Source: PCRC01 sp017848435 (lineage in GTDB: Bacteria; Pseudomonadota; Gammaproteobacteria; Burkholderiales; Burkholderiaceae_C). From it: DNA of 64,000 nucleotides. Position numbers and translations under genes: made by a program. Shown piece after piece: positions 20,292 through 28,580 of this stretch; positions within the stretch are counted from its first letter, which is position 1, and every line of letters begins with the position of its first letter. The stretch is taken from positions 62,001-126,000 of the forward strand of contig OZ260072.1 of assembly GCA_965284315.1 (NCBI GenBank). The letters are read 5' to 3'. Below the pieces are notes generated by a model. The model worked only from the letters and a program-made list of their open reading frames with translations. It was not told where the DNA came from and did not search any database.

Positions 20292-22151
20292 ATGTCTCGC
20301 CCCGTCAAAACCCTGTTGATCGTGCTGGCCGCCGCTTTGCTGCTGGCCGGGTTGTGGCGCCTGCTGGACGACAGCGTCTACCGCTTCACCAGCCTGTCTG
20401 GCCCCGCCTCACACAGCGTGGTGCTGCCTGAAACGCCCGCTGCACCGGCCGCCTATGCCGGCGGCGAACCGAGCCGTTTGGCGGTGTTGTTGACCGACCG
20501 CAGCTCCAGCTGGCTGGGCCTGGTGCATGGCCTGAAGTCGTTTGGCGTGCCATTCACGGTGACGGAGGATTACCAGGAGGCGCTGCGGCACCCGGTGGTG
20601 ATGGTCTACCCGGTCATTTCTGGCAAGGCACTGAGCCAGCCGGCACTCGCCGCGCTGTCGGCCTATGCCAACGAGGGGGGCACCCTGATTGGCAGCCATG
20701 TGCTGGGCGGCGGCCTCAATGGGTTGTTTGGTTTTGGCGAGGCGGTGCCGTCCAACACCCGCCGGCAACTGCAGTTTGCGGCCGACAGCCCCCTGCCTCC
20801 GCGCTACTTTGGCACCCGGGGCCACACGCTGGTGCTGGGCAGCAGCGTGCAGCCCACCGGCACCTACAGCTACAGCGCGCCCAGTGGCCAGGTGCTGGCC
20901 AGCTACGAAGACAGCAGCGCCGCCATCGTCACCCGCGCGGTGGGCAAGGGCCGCACCTACGCGCTGGGCGTGGACATGGGCGCCTTTGCCCTGCTGGGCC
21001 ACAACAACCGGCAGGAAGGCATCGCCGCGCAGTATGTGAACCGGTTCCAGCCCGGCATGGACGCGCTGTTCCTGCAGTTGCGCGACTGGTATGTCGCACA
21101 CAACCGCAACGCGGTGCTGCTCGGCACTGTGCCGGAGGGCAAGCAGCTCTCCGTGCTGTTGACGCACGACATCGACTTCACCGAGTCGATCAACAACGCG
21201 GTCAAGTACGCCGACTACCAGCGCACGCGTGGCATTGCTGGCACCTATTTCATACAGACCAAGTACATGCGTGACTGGAACGACGACGTGTTCTTCAACG
21301 AGAACGGCGTTGAACGCGCCCGCCAGCTGCAGGCGCTGGGCATGGAAGTCGCCAGCCACTCGGTGGCACATTCCAGGGTCTTCAGCAAGCTGCCGCTGGG
21401 CACAGGCCACGAACGCTACCCGGCCTACGAGCCGTTTGTCAAAAGCCGTTCCGAGACCCGCAACGCCAGCGTGCTGGGCGAGCTGCGGGTGAGCCGCTAC
21501 CTGCTGGAGGCCAATGTGCCTGGCCTCCAGGTCGAGAGTTTCCGTCCCGGCCATCTGGAGAACCCCACCACGCTGCCACAGGCGCTGGCCGCCAGCGGCT
21601 ACCGTTTCAGCTCGTCGGTCACCGCCAACAACGCGCTGACCCACCTGCCCTTTCGCCTGAACCACAGCCGGGGGCCGAACGGCGAAACCGCGGTGTACGA
21701 GTTCCCGATCACCATCGAAGACGAACTGGAACCCCCGATGGGCGGCCGGCTGCCGCAGGCGCTGGCGATTGCCGAGCAGATCAGCCGTTACGGCGGCCTC
21801 TATGTGGTGCTGACCCACCCGAATGTGCTGGACCACAAGCTCGCCTTCACCCAGGGGCTGGTCGAACGGCTCAAGCCCACCGCCTGGTACGGCACGCTGG
21901 CCCGTTTCGGCCACTGGTGGGTGGCACGCGACCAGGTCACGCTCGACGTGGCCGATGCCGCGGTGGGTGGCCAGCCCGCCAAGGTGGTGCGCTTGCAGGT
22001 GCCCCAAGCCTTGGCCGGCCTGGCGCTGGACATGCCCGAACGCTGGCAACTGCTGGACGCGCAACCCGCATCGGCCCAGCCGCTGCGGGTGGGCCGGCAG
22101 TGGGTGTTGCCGGCGGTGTCGGGCGAGGTGGTGCTGCGGTTCTCGCCATGA
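20292..22151 (+). CDS. membrane-anchored polysaccharide deacetylase-like protein
   Basis: Probable periplasmic carbohydrate deacetylase. An N-terminal signal anchor (KTLLIVLAAALLLAGLW) precedes a region of about 250 residues that I cannot assign firmly; parts (LNGLFGFGEAV, VGKGRTYALGVDMG) look glutamine-amidotransferase-like. The NodB-type domain starts LLTHDIDFTESINNAVKYAD, with the metal-binding HD pair, and later has GMEVASHSVAHSR (His pair) and ESFRPGHLENP. The ATG at 20292 is preferred, with 20280 possible. The stop overlaps the start of the next gene (ATGA, 22148-22151), so the two are translationally coupled. Substrate unknown. Confidence 0.7.
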   Translation: MSRPVKTLLIVLAAALLLAGLWRLLDDSVYRFTSLSGPASHSVVLPETPAAPAAYAGGEPSRLAVLLTDRSSSWLGLVHGLKSFGVPFTVTEDYQEALRHPVVMVYPVISGKALSQPALAALSAYANEGGTLIGSHVLGGGLNGLFGFGEAVPSNTRRQLQFAADSPLPPRYFGTRGHTLVLGSSVQPTGTYSYSAPSGQVLASYEDSSAAIVTRAVGKGRTYALGVDMGAFALLGHNNRQEGIAAQYVNRFQPGMDALFLQLRDWYVAHNRNAVLLGTVPEGKQLSVLLTHDIDFTESINNAVKYADYQRTRGIAGTYFIQTKYMRDWNDDVFFNENGVERARQLQALGMEVASHSVAHSRVFSKLPLGTGHERYPAYEPFVKSRSETRNASVLGELRVSRYLLEANVPGLQVESFRPGHLENPTTLPQALAASGYRFSSSVTANNALTHLPFRLNHSRGPNGETAVYEFPITIEDELEPPMGGRLPQALAIAEQISRYGGLYVVLTHPNVLDHKLAFTQGLVERLKPTAWYGTLARFGHWWVARDQVTLDVADAAVGGQPAKVVRLQVPQALAGLALDMPERWQLLDAQPASAQPLRVGRQWVLPAVSGEVVLRFSP

Positions 22152-23854
22152 GCACCGCGCGCAGCGCCTGGCTGCTCGGTGGCGTGCTGTGCCTGGGCCA
22201 TGCGGCCCAGGCACAGACGCAGCTGCAGGTGTGCCCCGCCACGCTCGCGCCCACCGGGGAGGTGCAGGCCGAGATCGTGCAACCCACAGGCGCGGCGCTG
22301 CGCGCGGTCGTCACCCCTGTTGGCCCGGTCACGGCCGGCTGTACCGCCTTGCCGCTGGCCAGCGGCCAGCACCGTGTGTTGGCGCTGCGCCCTGTGGCGG
22401 CCCCGGTGGCACGGGCGCTGGCCCAGGGCGTGTCGCTCTCCGGACCTGCGGTGGATGGCCAGCTCAGCATCAGCGAGGTCACGCCGCGCGCGGCGGCCAG
22501 CTCGGCCGTGGCGGTACCCGCTTCCTTGCCTTTGGCCACCGAGCTGCTGCCCTTGTTGGCAACGCGCACCTTTGGCGCCGAAGCACGCGCCAGCGTCCAG
22601 ACCAACGACCGGGGCCTGTTACTGCGCTGTGCGGCCGGCCGCCAACCGGCTGGCGCGGTGCTGTCGTCCGACCGACCGCTGCCGCAACAGCACAGCGCGC
22701 TGCAACTGCGCAGCAGTGGCCAAGGGCAGTTTCAGTTGAACAGCGTGGACGCGCGCGACGCCAGCCGCGAGGCTGGCACACCGCTGGGCACCGTGAGGGC
22801 CACCGGCCTGCAGCGGCTCACCACCCAGGACCACCCACTCCCTGGCGATGCCCGGCACCGCGCCGACTGGCGGCACTGGACGCTGGCCTGCCCCGCCGGG
22901 ACCGCGCAAATCCAACTGCACAGCGTGCGGCTGGTGGTGCCGTCGGCCCACGCGGCAGTGCCTGCCCGCGCCACCTGGGTCTGGCAGCCCACCGACTGGC
23001 GCGACCGGCCGCAGGCGGTGCTGGCACTCGCGCAGCGCCACCACATCCGAACGCTGTTTGTCACCGTGCCGCTGGCCAGCGGTGCGGTGCTTGCCCCGAC
23101 CGAGCTGCAGCGATTCATTCGGCAGGCCCGGTCTGCCGGGCTGGTGGTGTGGGCGGTGGACGGCGACCCGCGCATGGTGTTGCCGGGCGAACACGCCAGC
23201 GCCACCGCACGGGCCAGCGCCTACGCCCGCTACAACCAGAATGCCCCCTCCGGCGCCCGCCTGGCAGGGGTGCAGTTTGACGTGGAGCCCTACCTGCTGC
23301 CCGGCTACGACCTCGCCACCGAGGCCTGGGAGCGCCACTACACCGCACTGGTGGCAGCCTTGCAAGCGGGCGCGGACGGTTTGCCGCTGGAGATGGTGGT
23401 GCCGTTCTGGTGGGGCGACAAAGCGGCGCTGCTGGACGCGGTGGCGCCGCGCGTGAGCGGCCTGACGGTGATGGCTTACCGCACCCGCACGGACGAGATC
23501 ACCCGGCTGGCCCAGCCTTTCCTTGAGTGGGGCATGCGCCAGAAAAAGCTGGTTCGCATCGCGCTCGAAGCCGGGCCGGTGGCGCCTGAAACGCTGCGCC
23601 ACTACGCGCCGCAGGCCAGCGGCGAACTGTGGCAACTGCGGGTGACCGGGCAGGACTACCTGCTGCTGCTCGCGGAACCCGCCGCCAACCCGCATGGACC
23701 GGCGTTCCGGCAGATAGGCAGCACACTTCTCTCAGGCAGCGCGACCACCTTCCACGGCCAGCCGCACAAGCTGCTGGAGATGCTGCCCGCACTGGAAGCG
23801 CAGTTCACCACCTGGCCCGCCTTTGGCGGCATGGCGCTGCACGAAATCCAGTGA
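22148..23854 (+). CDS. secreted TIM-barrel-like protein, putative glycoside hydrolase fold
   Basis: Exported protein of 568 aa with a clear signal peptide (AWLLGGVLCLGHAAQAQ). The first ~280 residues form an unassigned beta-rich domain. The second half reads like a TIM barrel: TWVWQPTDWRD, IRTLFVTVPL, GLVVWAVDGDPRMV, GVQFDVEPYLLPGY, LEMVVPFWWGDK, GLTVMAYRT. The acidic pair in FDVEPY sits where glycoside hydrolases of the GH18-like type hold catalytic acids, but I cannot name a family. Coupling to the deacetylase suggests both act on the same extracellular or periplasmic glycan. Confidence 0.55.
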   Translation: MSTARSAWLLGGVLCLGHAAQAQTQLQVCPATLAPTGEVQAEIVQPTGAALRAVVTPVGPVTAGCTALPLASGQHRVLALRPVAAPVARALAQGVSLSGPAVDGQLSISEVTPRAAASSAVAVPASLPLATELLPLLATRTFGAEARASVQTNDRGLLLRCAAGRQPAGAVLSSDRPLPQQHSALQLRSSGQGQFQLNSVDARDASREAGTPLGTVRATGLQRLTTQDHPLPGDARHRADWRHWTLACPAGTAQIQLHSVRLVVPSAHAAVPARATWVWQPTDWRDRPQAVLALAQRHHIRTLFVTVPLASGAVLAPTELQRFIRQARSAGLVVWAVDGDPRMVLPGEHASATARASAYARYNQNAPSGARLAGVQFDVEPYLLPGYDLATEAWERHYTALVAALQAGADGLPLEMVVPFWWGDKAALLDAVAPRVSGLTVMAYRTRTDEITRLAQPFLEWGMRQKKLVRIALEAGPVAPETLRHYAPQASGELWQLRVTGQDYLLLLAEPAANPHGPAFRQIGSTLLSGSATTFHGQPHKLLEMLPALEAQFTTWPAFGGMALHEIQ

Positions 23855-23866
23855 GGGCGAAGCCGT

Positions 23867-24316
23867 TCAGGCCTTGCCGGTGGAACCGTAGCCGCCCTCG
23901 CCGCGCACGGAAGCCGGAAACTCGGCCACCACATTGAACTGCGCCTGCACCACCGGCACGATGACCAGCTGCGCAATGCGCTCCAGGGGTTCGATGGTGA
24001 ACGGCACATCGCTGCGGTTCCAGGCGCTGACCATCAGCTGGCCCTGGTAGTCGCTGTCGATCAGGCCCACCAGGTTGCCTAGCACGATGCCATGCTTGTG
24101 GCCCAGGCCCGAGCGCGGCAGGATGATGGCCGCATAGCCCGGGTCTTGCAGGTAGATGGCCAGCCCGGTGGGCACCAGCTGCCACTGGTTGGCGCCCAGC
24201 GTGAGCGGCGCGTCCAGGCAGGCGCGCAAGTCCAGCCCGGCACTGCCCGGCGTGGCATAGGCCGGCAACTGGCTGGCGATGCGCGGGTCGAGGATTTTGA
24301 CGTCTATGTTCATCAT
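23867..24316 (-). CDS. dut: deoxyuridine 5'-triphosphate nucleotidohydrolase (dUTPase)
   Basis: Hydrolyses dUTP to dUMP, keeping uracil out of DNA and feeding dTMP synthesis. It is a trimeric all-beta dUTPase of 149 aa with the five motifs: PGSAGLDLRA, PRSGLGHKHG, GNLVGLIDSDYQG, ERIAQLVIVPV and the C-terminal GEGGYGSTGK. The start is the first of two adjacent ATGs. It lies 18 bp downstream of coaBC on the same strand, a common pairing. The RPT1 copy at 24317-24379 fills this junction and ends right at the dut start codon. Confidence 0.96.
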   Translation of the reverse strand: MMNIDVKILDPRIASQLPAYATPGSAGLDLRACLDAPLTLGANQWQLVPTGLAIYLQDPGYAAIILPRSGLGHKHGIVLGNLVGLIDSDYQGQLMVSAWNRSDVPFTIEPLERIAQLVIVPVVQAQFNVVAEFPASVRGEGGYGSTGKA

Positions 24317-24379
24317 TTTTAAGCCAAATTGGCCTCAAGCCTTAGTCCGTGCTGCAATCTCTGCTATCAATTGGCGAGC
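24317..24379 (-). repeat. RPT1 dispersed element, copy B, at the coaBC-dut junction
   Basis: On the minus strand it begins GCTC-N9-TAGC (24379 down to 24363) and ends CTAAGGCTTGAGGCC then AATTTGGCTTAAAAA. It encodes the last ~15 residues of CoaBC, supplies its stop codon and leads straight into the dut start. Confidence 0.85.
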
Positions 24380-25549
24380 AAGCGTGAGTTTGCCGGCCTG
24401 CGGCAAGGCCTGGGTGCCGTGGGCGTCCACCAGCAGCAGCGCGTTGTCGTCCCGCCCGAAGGTGGCGGGGCCAATGTTGCCCACCAGCAGCGGCACGCCC
24501 TTGCGCACGCGCTTGGCCTGGGCGTTGTGGAGCAAATCTTGGCTTTCGGCGGCAAAGCCCACGCAGTAGAGCCGGCCCGATTGGGCTGCCTCACTCGCGG
24601 CCACCGTGGCCAGGATGTCGGTGGTTTCAGAAAAGGCGATGGCCGGCGGCGCCGAGGCACCGTCTTTCTTGATCTTGTGTTCCGCCGGTGCCGTCGGCCG
24701 CCAGTCGGCCACGGCGGCGGTGGCCACGAACACGTCGGCCTGCGCCACCTGCGGCAGCACCGCCTGCAGCATCTGCTCGGCCGAGGCAACGTCCACCCGT
24801 GTCACGCCACGCGGGGTGGCCAGGTGCACCGGCCCAGCCACCAGCGTGACCTCGGCCCCGGCCTCGCGGGCGGCGCGTGCCACCGCAAAACCCATCTTGC
24901 CACTGGAGCGGTTGGTGATGCCACGCACCGGGTCGATGGCCTCGTAGGTCGGCCCGGCGGTGACCAGCACCCGCCGCCCAGCCAGCAACTTGGGCTGAAA
25001 AAACGCCACCAGGTCTTCCAGCAGTTCGGCGGCTTCAAGCATGCGGCCGTCGCCAATTTCGCCGCAGGCCTGGTCACCGCTGCCCACCGCGAACACGGTG
25101 GCACCGTCGGCACGCAGCTGGGCAACGTTGCGTTGCGTGGCAGGGTGGGCCCACATCTCGCGGTTCATGGCGGGGGCCAGCAACAGCGGCACGCTCTCCA
25201 CCGGGCGGGCCAGGCACATCAAACTCAGCAAGTCGTCGGCCCGGCCATGCAGCAGCTTGGCCATGAAGTCGGCGCTGCACGGCGCAATGACAATGGCGTC
25301 GGCCTCGCGCGACAGGTTGATGTGCGGCATGTTGTTCGGTTCGCGCGCGTCCCACTGCGAGCCGTACACCGGCCGGTTGGACAGCGCCTGCATCGTCACC
25401 GGGGTGATGAAATGCTCGGCCGCTTCGGTCATCACCACTTGCACCGTGGCGCCCTGCTTCACCAGCCCCCGGCAGAGCTCGGCCGCCTTGTAACAGGCGA
25501 TGCCGCCAGAGAGGCCCAGGACGATGTGTTTGCCAGCGAGGTCAGTCAT
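24335..25549 (-). CDS. coaBC: CoaBC: phosphopantothenoylcysteine synthetase/decarboxylase
   Basis: Bifunctional coenzyme A biosynthesis enzyme: it joins 4'-phosphopantothenate to cysteine, then decarboxylates the product. The N-terminal FMN-dependent CoaC half has GLSGGIACYKAAEL, the catalytic His in PHINLSREAD, PAMNREMW and the Cys in ACGEIGDGRM. The C-terminal CoaB half has VLVTAGPTYEAIDPVRGITN, KMGFAVARAA and the AAVADWRP loop. The start is the ATG at 25549; the frame stays open upstream but lacks family similarity. The last ~15 residues (LIAEIAARTKA) derive from an RPT1 repeat. Confidence 0.96.
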   Translation of the reverse strand: MTDLAGKHIVLGLSGGIACYKAAELCRGLVKQGATVQVVMTEAAEHFITPVTMQALSNRPVYGSQWDAREPNNMPHINLSREADAIVIAPCSADFMAKLLHGRADDLLSLMCLARPVESVPLLLAPAMNREMWAHPATQRNVAQLRADGATVFAVGSGDQACGEIGDGRMLEAAELLEDLVAFFQPKLLAGRRVLVTAGPTYEAIDPVRGITNRSSGKMGFAVARAAREAGAEVTLVAGPVHLATPRGVTRVDVASAEQMLQAVLPQVAQADVFVATAAVADWRPTAPAEHKIKKDGASAPPAIAFSETTDILATVAASEAAQSGRLYCVGFAAESQDLLHNAQAKRVRKGVPLLVGNIGPATFGRDDNALLLVDAHGTQALPQAGKLTLARQLIAEIAARTKA

Positions 25550-25593
25550 GGCGGCAATGTAGCAGAGCAACGACCGCAAGACGCCGCAGCGCC

Positions 25594-25665
25594 GGGCCGC
25601 CCCAAGCAAGGCACGGCCCCCTCGGGGGGCAGCGCCCCACACGCAGTGGGGAAGCGTGGGGGCCA
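25594..25665 (+). repeat. RPT2 GC-rich intergenic repeat, copy 1
   Basis: About 72 bp containing GGGCCGCCCCAAGCAAGGC, a CCCCCTCGGGGGG palindrome and CAGCGCCCC. The reverse complement matches 30184-30253. It fills the coaBC-pyrG divergent gap. A transcribed RNA would fold strongly. Confidence 0.7.
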
Positions 25666-25677
25666 CATCCCGACATC

Positions 25678-25683
25678 TATAAT
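25678..25683 (+). promoter_or_regulatory. probable -10 box of pyrG
   Basis: Perfect TATAAT, 41 bp before the pyrG ATG and just after the RPT2 repeat. No good -35 hexamer is seen. Confidence 0.45.
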
Positions 25684-25724
25684 CCTGTTTTACCACCTCC
25701 ACGGGATCGTTCCCAAAGCCTGAC

Positions 25725-27392
25725 ATGACCAAATTCGTCTTCGTCACCGGCGGTGTGGTGTCTTCCCTGGGCAAGGGAATCGCCTCAGCCTCCCTCGCAG
25801 CCATTCTCGAATCGCGCGGCCTCAAAGTCACCCTGATCAAGCTCGACCCCTACCTCAACGTCGACCCGGGCACGATGTCGCCGTTCCAGCACGGCGAGGT
25901 GTTTGTGACCGAAGACGGCGCCGAGACCGACCTCGACCTGGGCCACTACGAGCGTTTCATTGAAACGCGGATGCGCAAGGCCAACAACTTCACCACCGGC
26001 CAAATCTACAAAAGCGTTCTGGAAAAAGAGCGCCGTGGCGACTACCTCGGCAAGACGGTGCAGGTGATTCCGCACGTCACCAACGAAATCCAGGACTTCG
26101 TGAAACGCGGCGCCGGTTTTGGCACCGCCGACGCGGTGGACGTGGCGATTGTGGAAATCGGCGGCACCGTGGGCGACATCGAGTCGCTGCCCTTCCTGGA
26201 AGCGGTGCGCCAGATGAGCCTGCGCCTGGGCCCCAACAACAGCGCCTTTGTGCACCTGAGCTATGTGCCGTGGATTGCCGCCGCCGGCGAGCTGAAAACC
26301 AAGCCCACCCAGCACACCGCCAAGCAGCTGCGGGAAATCGGCATCCAGGCCGACGCCCTGCTGTGCCGCGCCGACCGCCCGATTCCTGCGGAAGAGCGCC
26401 AGAAAATCTCGCTGTTCTCCAACGTGCCCGAGTGGGGCGTGATCTCCATGTGGGACGTGGACACCATCTACAAGGTGCCACGCATGCTGCACGAGCAAGG
26501 CCTGGACGGCCTGATCTGCGACAAGCTGCGCCTCAACACGCCGCCCGCCAGCCTCAAGCGCTGGGACGATCTGGTCTACGAGACCGAGCACCCGCAGCAC
26601 GAGGTGGCGATTGCCATGGTCGGCAAGTACGTCGATTTGTCGGACAGCTACAAGTCGCTCAACGAAGCGCTGCGCCACGCTGGCATGAAGAACCATGCCA
26701 AGGTGCGCATCGAGTACATCGACTCCGAGACCATCACGCCCGACAGCCTGTCGCGCCTGGCCAAGTTCGACGCGGTGCTGGTGCCCGGTGGCTTTGGCAA
26801 ACGCGGCATCGAAGGCAAGATTTGCGCGGCCCGCTACGCCCGTGAAAACAAGGTGCCTTACCTCGGCATCTGCCTCGGCATGCAGATCGCCACCATCGAA
26901 TTCGCCCGCCATGTGGCCGGTCTGAAAGACGCCAACAGCACCGAGTTCGAGCCAGCCACAGCCCATCCTGTGATTGCACTCATCACCGAGTGGAAAGACG
27001 CCGATGGCACCATCAAAACCCGCGACGAAAGCTCTGATCTCGGCGGCACGATGCGCCTGGGCGCGCAAAGCTCCGATGTGGCGAAGGGCACGCTGGCGCA
27101 CGAGATTTACGGCGACGTGGTGACCGAGCGCCACCGCCACCGCTTCGAGGCCAACGTGAACTACCTGGACCAACTGCGCCAAGCGGGGCTCGTCATCTCG
27201 GCCCTGACCCAGCGCGAGCAACTGACCGAGATCGTGGAGCTGCCCCGCAGCGCCCACCCCTGGTTCATGGGCGTGCAGTTCCACCCCGAATTCAAGTCCA
27301 CCCCCTGGGACGGCCACCCGCTGTTCAACGCCTTCGTCAAGGCCGCGCTGGTGCGCAAGTCCCAGGCCTCCTCACTGAAAGCCGTCGCATGA
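25725..27392 (+). CDS. pyrG: CTP synthase
   Basis: Makes CTP from UTP, ATP and glutamine. The N-terminal amidoligase domain starts KFVFVTGGVVSSLGKG (P-loop) and continues KLDPYLNVDPGTMSPFQHGE. The C-terminal class I glutamine amidotransferase domain has YLGICLGMQ with the nucleophile Cys at about residue 383, and VQFHPEFKS with the His and Glu. At 555 aa it is full length. Its stop overlaps the kdsA start (ATGA), beginning the pyrG-kdsA-DUF1330-eno-ftsB run. Confidence 0.98.
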   Translation: MTKFVFVTGGVVSSLGKGIASASLAAILESRGLKVTLIKLDPYLNVDPGTMSPFQHGEVFVTEDGAETDLDLGHYERFIETRMRKANNFTTGQIYKSVLEKERRGDYLGKTVQVIPHVTNEIQDFVKRGAGFGTADAVDVAIVEIGGTVGDIESLPFLEAVRQMSLRLGPNNSAFVHLSYVPWIAAAGELKTKPTQHTAKQLREIGIQADALLCRADRPIPAEERQKISLFSNVPEWGVISMWDVDTIYKVPRMLHEQGLDGLICDKLRLNTPPASLKRWDDLVYETEHPQHEVAIAMVGKYVDLSDSYKSLNEALRHAGMKNHAKVRIEYIDSETITPDSLSRLAKFDAVLVPGGFGKRGIEGKICAARYARENKVPYLGICLGMQIATIEFARHVAGLKDANSTEFEPATAHPVIALITEWKDADGTIKTRDESSDLGGTMRLGAQSSDVAKGTLAHEIYGDVVTERHRHRFEANVNYLDQLRQAGLVISALTQREQLTEIVELPRSAHPWFMGVQFHPEFKSTPWDGHPLFNAFVKAALVRKSQASSLKAVA

Positions 27393-28246
27393 AACTCTGT
27401 GGTTTCGACATCGGGCTGGACCGCCCGTTCTTCCTGATCGCCGGCCCCTGCGTGATCGAGTCCGAGCAGCTGCAGATGGACACCGCCGGCACGTTGAAGG
27501 ACATCACCAGCGCCCTGGGCATCCCCTTCATCTTCAAGAGCAGCTTCGACAAGGCCAACCGCTCGTCCGGCACCACCTACCGTGGCCCGGGCCGCGACAA
27601 AGGCCTCGAGATCCTGGCCAAGGTCAAAAAAGACCTCGGCCTGCCCGTGCTGACCGACGTGCACACCGAAGACGATATCCGTGAAGCCGCCCAGGTCGTC
27701 GACGTGCTGCAGACCCCCGCCTTCCTGTGCCGCCAGACCGACTTCATCCGCGCTGTGGCGCAGTCGGGCAAGCCGGTCAACATCAAGAAGGGCCAGTTTC
27801 TCGCGCCGCACGACATGAAAAATGTGATCGACAAGGCCCGTGCCGCCGCGCGCGAAGCGGGCCTGCCGGAAGACAGCTTCATGGCCTGCGAACGCGGCGC
27901 CAGCTTTGGCTACAACAACCTGGTGAGCGACATGCGTTCGCTGGCCATCATGCGCGAGACCGCCGCGCCGGTGGTGTTCGACGCCACCCACAGCGTGCAA
28001 CTGCCCGGTGGCCAGGGCACGTCCAGCGGCGGCCAGCGCGAGATGGTGCCGGTGCTGGCGCGCGCGGCCGTGGCCGTGGGTGTGGCGGGCCTGTTCATGG
28101 AAACCCATCCCGACCCCTCGAAAGCCCTGAGCGACGGCCCCAACGCCGTGCCGCTGAAACACATGAAAGCGCTACTGGAAACCCTGCTGGCGCTGGATGC
28201 GGTGACCAAGAAAAACGGCTTTCTCGAAAACAACTTTGGGGTGTGA
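27389..28246 (+). CDS. kdsA: KDO-8-phosphate synthase (3-deoxy-8-phosphooctulonate synthase)
   Basis: Condenses phosphoenolpyruvate with arabinose 5-phosphate to KDO-8-phosphate for lipopolysaccharide inner core. It is a TIM barrel of 285 aa with FLIAGPCVIESEQ, FKSSFDKANRSS, GPGRDKGLEIL, VDVLQTPAFLCRQTD, GASFGYNNLVSDMR and FDATHSVQLPGG. The start ATG overlaps the pyrG stop. This junction is typical of beta- and gammaproteobacteria. Confidence 0.97.
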   Translation: MKLCGFDIGLDRPFFLIAGPCVIESEQLQMDTAGTLKDITSALGIPFIFKSSFDKANRSSGTTYRGPGRDKGLEILAKVKKDLGLPVLTDVHTEDDIREAAQVVDVLQTPAFLCRQTDFIRAVAQSGKPVNIKKGQFLAPHDMKNVIDKARAAAREAGLPEDSFMACERGASFGYNNLVSDMRSLAIMRETAAPVVFDATHSVQLPGGQGTSSGGQREMVPVLARAAVAVGVAGLFMETHPDPSKALSDGPNAVPLKHMKALLETLLALDAVTKKNGFLENNFGV

Positions 28247-28248
28247 GC

Positions 28249-28554
28249 ATGGCTTTTGGCTACGTCGTTGTCGACATGCAGATTTCCGACCTGGACCAGT
28301 ACAAACAGTACATGGCGGCCGCGCCCGCGGCAGTGGCTGCCTTCGGCGGTGAGTACCTGGTACGCGGCGGCCAATTCGAGCCGCTGGAAGGCGACTGGCA
28401 ACCTGCGCGCATGGCCATGCTGCGCTTTCCCAGCTACGCGCAGGCCAAGGCCTTCTACGACTCAGAACAGTACCGTGCCGCGCGCGCCAAACGCGCTGGC
28501 GCCACAGAGTTTTTCAATATGGTGTTGGTCGAAGGTGTTGCAGCCCCCGTCTGA
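28249..28554 (+). CDS. DUF1330 family protein
   Basis: Small cytoplasmic protein of 101 aa with a ferredoxin-like (dimeric alpha-beta barrel) fold by family. It reads AFGYVVVDMQISD at the start, then YLVRGGQFEPLEGDW, PSYAQAKAFYDSEQY and a final FFNMVLVEGV strand. The start is the ATG 3 bp after the kdsA stop; the frame runs far upstream inside kdsA but without similarity. Function is unknown. Its position between kdsA and eno recurs in related bacteria as far as I recall. Confidence 0.88.
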   Translation: MAFGYVVVDMQISDLDQYKQYMAAAPAAVAAFGGEYLVRGGQFEPLEGDWQPARMAMLRFPSYAQAKAFYDSEQYRAARAKRAGATEFFNMVLVEGVAAPV

Positions 28555-28580
28555 CGTTCCCCGTTCAAAAAAGGAAAAAA

